Shown here piece by piece: positions 59,973 through 64,000 of a stretch of DNA of 64,000 bases. The stretch comes from SVTX01 sp045132775 (GTDB taxonomy: Bacteria > Bacillota > Clostridia > Oscillospirales > CAG-272), in NCBI GenBank assembly GCA_045132775.1, contig JBGUSX010000116.1, forward strand, positions 1-64,000, read 5' to 3'. A program made the position numbers and the translations under genes. The notes under the pieces are model-generated. The model was not told the DNA's origin. It saw only the letters and a list, made by a program, of their open reading frames with translations, and made no database searches. Within the stretch, counting starts at the first letter, position 1. Each line of letters opens with the position of its first letter.

Positions 59973-60281
59973 TTAGTGTGCTGCAAAACGAGTACCATAC
60001 ACCGCAAAATCGAACCTCGCCTCCACGCGATCTTCGTATCTCTTGCTCAGGGCAGGCGCCCTCGCGGCACATCGGGTTAACCGCTTAATGCTGCTTGGTT
60101 CCCCATCTGACATGGTTCACAGCTCCCGATTGCGCAAGACCCACCCCTCAACACAAGGGATAAGACTCAATTCGAAAAGGTCTGACCCTCAAGTGCGGGA
60201 TCCACCCCTGCTGTAGCGGATTTCAGGTGCAGGGCTCCGCTAATTCCCCGGCTGGTATGGCCTCGTTTCACAGCACACACT
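59973..60281 (-). ncRNA. ffs: Signal recognition particle RNA (long Firmicutes type)
   Basis: About 309 bases. The closing stem GTGTGCTG (5') pairs with CAGCACAC (3'), continuing CGAG/CTCG and CCATAC/GTATGG. The SRP54-binding hairpin has GTCAG...GGGAACC-AAGCAGCATTAAG, the universal tip motif. The length and Alu-like 5' part fit the 6S-type SRP RNA of Bacillus/Clostridium, not the short 4.5S. Position just upstream of dnaX is the common Firmicutes arrangement. Ends are estimated from the closing stem. Confidence 0.92.
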
Positions 60282-60317
60282 GTGTTTATTATGTCCGAAA
60301 CAAATCGAACGTATTAT

Positions 60318-60346
60318 ATTATAACAGATATACGGTTATTTTTCAA
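60318..60346 (-). promoter_or_regulatory. Promoter of the SRP RNA gene
   Basis: Minus strand TTGAAA (60341-60346), 17 bases, extended -10 TGTTATAAT ending at 60318. Confidence 0.8.
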
Positions 60347-60385
60347 TAGTTTTTTGAAAAATTAACATTTAGTCTTTAATTGCGC

Positions 60386-61234
60386 TCAAATGAGCGATTT
60401 AAGGTACTCGTGTCCTTTGCTTATTCCCTCGATGCAATCCTCCGAGCCCTCGAACTCGATGGAAAGATATCCGTCGTAGCCCGCGCGCTTGAGGACCTCG
60501 ACACAGCGCTTTACGTCAACGTCCCCTTCTCCGAGGATCGCGCCCTTGAAGTAATTGCATCCGCGTGTCTGTCCGTAGCCTTCTTTTTTGTCCTTTGACA
60601 GATGGAAATCCTTTGCGTGAGCGTGTATTGCATAAGGTGCGACACGCGAGACTGCGGTCACGTTGTCCTCATCGACGCAGGAGAAGTTTCCGATATCGAC
60701 GAGAAGCCCGTAGTTCTCGTGACCGACGGCGTTGAAAAGTCTTTCCATGCGGTCGGAGTCCTGAGCGACGTATCCGTGGTTTTCCGAGCAGGTACGTATA
60801 CCGAGGCTTGCGGCATATTCGGTTATTTCCCTTGCATTTTTTACAATGGTTGGCAGCATCTGATCAAAGCTTCTAACTGCTCCCGTTTTCGGCACCGACC
60901 AACAAACGTCGTGTCGGAGCACGGGTACGCCGAGTATCTTTGCTATATCAAGCTGTCCTTTTATGCGCTCGACCTCTGCCTTATCCGCCTCGTCACTTCC
61001 CTTGTAAAGATCGGCATTTACCGTGTATGAGACGATCGGTATTCCAAGCTCATCCGCTCTCTCACGGAGCTTCTTTGCAAGCTCACATCTCTCCTCAAAG
61101 GTCTCGCCCGGGAGGGGTGTGAACTCTATACCGTCAAGACCTAACTCGTGTGCCTTATCTATCATTCCGAGGTGGTCTATTTTGCCTGCATTCAGATACT
61201 GCTGAAAGGAATATGAGGTTACTGATATTTTCAT
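60386..61234 (-). CDS. Sugar phosphate isomerase/epimerase, TIM-barrel
   Basis: A 282-residue barrel enzyme. LDGIEFTPLPG (34-44), ENHGYV near 152, LLVDIGNFSCVDED near 179, HAHAKDFHL near 206 and LSIEFEGSED near 260 give the usual Glu/Asp/His/Glu metal set. It is only a distant relative of the protein at 381 (different motif spelling), so the two are not recent duplicates. AAGGAGAAAACC upstream of the start. The substrate is unknown. It has no pathway neighbours; polA precedes it by 110 bases. Confidence 0.87.
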   Translation of the reverse strand: MKISVTSYSFQQYLNAGKIDHLGMIDKAHELGLDGIEFTPLPGETFEERCELAKKLRERADELGIPIVSYTVNADLYKGSDEADKAEVERIKGQLDIAKILGVPVLRHDVCWSVPKTGAVRSFDQMLPTIVKNAREITEYAASLGIRTCSENHGYVAQDSDRMERLFNAVGHENYGLLVDIGNFSCVDEDNVTAVSRVAPYAIHAHAKDFHLSKDKKEGYGQTRGCNYFKGAILGEGDVDVKRCVEVLKRAGYDGYLSIEFEGSEDCIEGISKGHEYLKSLI

Positions 61235-61344
61235 TGGTTTTCTCCTTTGTTTCGGGTTTTATCGTGATTCGATTATACCACGGCTACGACCGAGTTGTAA
61301 ATAATATATTTACAGGTGAAATTTAATGGATCTACAGTTTTCTG

Positions 61345-63873
61345 TCAGTGACATTCGTACCAGGTATCTCCGCTCTGCGCTTCTACCTTCAGCGGTACGT
61401 CAAGCTTTACTGCGTTTTCCATCTCGTTTTTCAGCATCTCGAGAACTGCTCCTGCGTGCTCTCTCGGGCACTCGACCAAAAGCTCGTCGTGTACCTGGAG
61501 CAAAAGGCGCGCGTCAAGTCCGCTCTCCTTGAGCTTTTTGTCAACGTTGATCATCGCTATCTTGATAATGTCCGCGCTCGTTCCCTGTATCGGACTGTTT
61601 CTTGCAACTCTTTCACCAAAATTACGCACCATTTTATTCGGCGCGGAGAGCTCGGGAATATAACGACGACGTGACAGCATAGTCGTAGTGTATCCTTCTG
61701 CCTTGGCACTCTCTATGGTGTCTTCAAGATATTTCTCGATTCCCCTGTAGCTTGAAAGATAATTCTCGATATATTCCTTTGCCTGTGCGCGAGAGATGTT
61801 AAGGTCGTCGGAGAGCGAGAAATCTCCCATTCCGTAAAGGATTCCGAAATTTACCGCCTTCGCTCTCTTACGCATCTCGACAGTCACCTCGTCGGGTGAT
61901 ACGCCGAAAATGCGGCAGGAGGTCGCGGTGTGGATATCCTCGCCCGAAACGAATGCCTCGGTCATGTGCTCGTCGTGTGACATGTGCGCGAGCACGCGGA
62001 GCTCGATCTGCGAATAGTCTGCATCGATGAGAACTCTGTCATTGCTGCTTGCGGTGAAATATTTACGGAAGCGTCTGCCCGCCTCTGTCCTTATCGGGAT
62101 ATTCTGCAGGTTAGGGTTGACAGACGAAAGTCTGCCTGTCGCGGTTCCCGTCTGCTTGAAGGTCGTGTGGCAACGCGAGTCCTCGCCTATGGTCTTGAGA
62201 AGTCCGTCGACATAGGTTCCCTTTAATTTCGTTACCTGTCTGTACTCGAGGATATCGTCAATTATAGGGTGATATTTGCGCAGATGCTCGAGCACGTCGG
62301 CATTGGTGGAATAACCCGTTTTTGTTTTTTTGCCGTGAGGGAGCATCAGCTTTTCAAAGAGCACCTCACCGAGCTGCTTGGGTGAATTGATGTTGAATTC
62401 CTCACCTGCCGCCATATATATTCTCGATTCAAGCGCGGATGCGGTCTCTTCAAGCTCATGCCCGTACTCTGTTATTCCGTCGCAATCGACTCGGCAGCCC
62501 TCGATCTCCATATCGCAAAGAACTGCGGCAAGGGGCATCTCGATTTCGTAAAGCACGCGAGTCTGTCCGCTCTCGTCAAGCCTTTTTTCTATATTTTTCC
62601 ACATTCTTGCAATATAAGCTGTGGCGGGTACTTCCTCGGAGATCATTTCGCCGAGATAGGTGGTGACGAACCTTTCGAGTGAATAATTGTTCTGATTTGA
62701 ATCGTCCACGTACGCGCCGAGCATTACATCAAAATAGCAGGCGCGCCAATGAATACCGTGCTCCTCGAGCTTTTTGTAGATATCCTTGCAATCAAGGCAG
62801 ATTATTTTTTTACTGTTCAGAAAATCACACAGAGTAGCGTCGGGTGAATCTGTTTTATATGCGGTCTTGCCGTCGGAGAGATAGGCGGTCTCGCCGTCAA
62901 AATCAAATGCGTAATATTCTCCGCTGAGTGATTGGAGGTCGTTTGATTCTAATTCTTTTATCTGTATGGGGGAGTTGTCCGCAGGGGCGGGCTCTTCCTT
63001 CTCCTCCTTGTCAAGTCCGAGCTTTTTGATGGCACCCAAGAGCTCATAACGCAGAAGAAGCGTACGGGCTTCCGCTCTGTTCATTCCTTTATACGTGATA
63101 TCATCAAGGGTGATCCCGAGGGGTACCTCGCGGCAGATGGTTGCAAGAGTTTTCGAGGTGTACGCGCTCTCTTTACCGTTCGTCAGCTTTGTTTTTACCG
63201 AGTTTGTAAGACCGAAATCCTCGATGTTTTCGTATATTCCGTCGAGCGTTCCGGCATCGGCAATGAGCTTGAACGCGGTCTTCTCCCCTATTCCGGGCAC
63301 TCCGGGGATGTTATCCGAACTATCTCCCATAAGCGCTTTTACGTCTACGTACTGATCTGCGCGAACACCGTATTTTTCAAGAAAAGCTGCCTCGTCAAAG
63401 ACTACGGTATCTGTATTTGTCGCGAGCAGAACTCGCGTTTTTTCGCTTATGAGCTGGAGAGAGTCGCGGTCGCCCGTGAGGACGTATGCCTCGGTCTCTT
63501 CATCAGAATTTTCTGCCATTTTGGCGAGCGTTCCGAGGATATCGTCCGCCTCGTAGCCCTCAAGCTCAAGGACTGCTATTCCCAATGCGCGACAGATATC
63601 CTTTGCGGCGGGAAATTGCTTTATCAGATCCTCGGGGGCGGGCTTTCTGCCTGCCTTATAATCCGCGTACATCTTATGACGGAAGGTGGGTGCCTTGAGG
63701 TCAAAGGCGACTGCTATATAGTCGGGTGCGAGTGCCTCAAGCTGCTTTGAAAGCACGTTGACAAAGCCAAAGATGGCATTAGTCGGAAAGCCGTCCTTGC
63801 TTGAGAGAAATCTTATTCCGAAAAATTGACGGTTCAGTATACTGTTACCGTCGATACACAACATTTTTTTCAT
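61345..63873 (-). CDS. polA: DNA polymerase I
   Basis: An 842-residue protein. The N-terminal 5'-3' exonuclease contains LCIDGNSILNRQFF, YVLTGDRDSLQL and MGDSSDNIPGVPGIGEKTA. The middle 3'-5' exonuclease-like domain lacks the acidic DxE motif (YYAFDFDGETAYL), so proofreading is probably lost as in Bacillus Pol I. The polymerase domain contains DADYSQIELRVLAH, KRAKAVNFGILYGMGDFSLS and QVHDELLVE. Start ATG 63873 has GAGGAGC upstream. Fills gaps after UvrABC excision. Confidence 0.97.
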   Translation of the reverse strand: MKKMLCIDGNSILNRQFFGIRFLSSKDGFPTNAIFGFVNVLSKQLEALAPDYIAVAFDLKAPTFRHKMYADYKAGRKPAPEDLIKQFPAAKDICRALGIAVLELEGYEADDILGTLAKMAENSDEETEAYVLTGDRDSLQLISEKTRVLLATNTDTVVFDEAAFLEKYGVRADQYVDVKALMGDSSDNIPGVPGIGEKTAFKLIADAGTLDGIYENIEDFGLTNSVKTKLTNGKESAYTSKTLATICREVPLGITLDDITYKGMNRAEARTLLLRYELLGAIKKLGLDKEEKEEPAPADNSPIQIKELESNDLQSLSGEYYAFDFDGETAYLSDGKTAYKTDSPDATLCDFLNSKKIICLDCKDIYKKLEEHGIHWRACYFDVMLGAYVDDSNQNNYSLERFVTTYLGEMISEEVPATAYIARMWKNIEKRLDESGQTRVLYEIEMPLAAVLCDMEIEGCRVDCDGITEYGHELEETASALESRIYMAAGEEFNINSPKQLGEVLFEKLMLPHGKKTKTGYSTNADVLEHLRKYHPIIDDILEYRQVTKLKGTYVDGLLKTIGEDSRCHTTFKQTGTATGRLSSVNPNLQNIPIRTEAGRRFRKYFTASSNDRVLIDADYSQIELRVLAHMSHDEHMTEAFVSGEDIHTATSCRIFGVSPDEVTVEMRKRAKAVNFGILYGMGDFSLSDDLNISRAQAKEYIENYLSSYRGIEKYLEDTIESAKAEGYTTTMLSRRRYIPELSAPNKMVRNFGERVARNSPIQGTSADIIKIAMINVDKKLKESGLDARLLLQVHDELLVECPREHAGAVLEMLKNEMENAVKLDVPLKVEAQSGDTWYECH

Positions 63874-63912
63874 AAAAAGCTCCTCAATCTCTGCGAAATT
63901 ATATACAGAAAA

Positions 63913-63942
63913 ATTATACCACACAAGGACGCTGTTTGTCAA
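63913..63942 (-). promoter_or_regulatory. Promoter of polA
   Basis: Minus strand TTGACA (63937-63942), 18 bases, extended -10 TGGTATAAT ending at 63913, 40 bases before the polA start. Confidence 0.85.
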
Positions 63943-64000
63943 CAAAAACTTGCAAGTCTGCCTCATTTGCATCTTTTTACCGAAAGTTGATTTTAACGCT

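Overview
The window looks like chromosomal DNA of an uncultured, probably gut-associated Clostridia-type Firmicute (Oscillospirales/Christensenellales-like; the family is inferred). The pointers are the Firmicutes gene orders yqfC-yqfD-phoH-ybeY-era-recO and dnaX-ybaB-recR, sporulation genes (yqfC, yqfD, ylbJ), a T-box in front of valS, THF and preQ1-I riboswitches, a long Firmicutes-type SRP RNA upstream of dnaX, a YloV/DegV pair, BspA-type leucine-rich-repeat surface proteins, and strong Shine-Dalgarno sites with TTGACA/TATAAT promoters. No phage, plasmid, transposase or CRISPR-Cas gene is seen.

Layout. 0-2.4 kb: a two-gene sugar operon (TIM-barrel isomerase and Gfo/Idh/MocA dehydrogenase). 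2.4-3.15 kb: a pile-up of palindromic repeats ending in a hairpin array with ATATCAC spacers. 3.15-10.7 kb, minus strand: uvrB-uvrA-fruK-PHP phosphatase-DUF5662-small membrane protein. 11-16 kb: a second ATATCAC array and a 1612-residue BspA-like lipoprotein. 16.4-19.7 kb: uvrC-rsmD-coaD and HPr. 19.8-24.4 kb: two DUF4330-type proteins, an O-antigen-ligase-like membrane protein, and rimM-trmD. 24.6-25.5 kb: yajC and a TIGR04086 membrane protein. 25.6-31.2 kb: yqfC to recO. 31.3-37.7 kb, plus strand: ylbJ, tRNA-Thr, T-box-valS, a HAD phosphatase and a DUF4349 lipoprotein. 37.7-41.4 kb: a MITE-like element, a VTT protein, and the riboswitch-controlled folT-folC-queT group. 41.5-46.7 kb: a secreted/surface locus led by an ECF sigma factor and a DUF4367 protein. 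47-50 kb: MBOAT and DHHW acetylation genes. 50-52.5 kb: FakA/FakB-like genes. 52.8-54.9 kb: topB. 55-60.3 kb: dnaX-ybaB-recR-DUF3737-LRR protein and the SRP RNA. 60.4-63.9 kb: a second TIM-barrel epimerase and polA.

How genes work together. Three nucleotide-excision-repair subunits and Pol I are all present, with recO, recR and topB adding recombination functions. Folate uptake (folT) and polyglutamation (folC) sit behind a THF riboswitch, and a preQ1 riboswitch inside the same transcript controls queT. The ECF sigma locus has two promoters with the same uncommon motif at the same spacing. One precedes the sigma gene and one precedes the secreted-protein operon (a ricin-lectin/papain-like protease, a single-pass surface protein and a 48-residue lipoprotein), suggesting one regulon.

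Most interesting unexplained items: (1) an approximately 80-bp repeat in three copies, each ending at a start codon; (2) two arrays of about 22-bp hairpin units with constant ATATCAC spacers and changing but still paired stems; (3) the sigma/DUF4367/secreted protease regulon; (4) a probable independent small RNA of about 130 nt upstream of the sigma gene; (5) a MITE-like 307-bp element; (6) a hairpin that buries the ribosome-binding site of the TIGR04086 gene.
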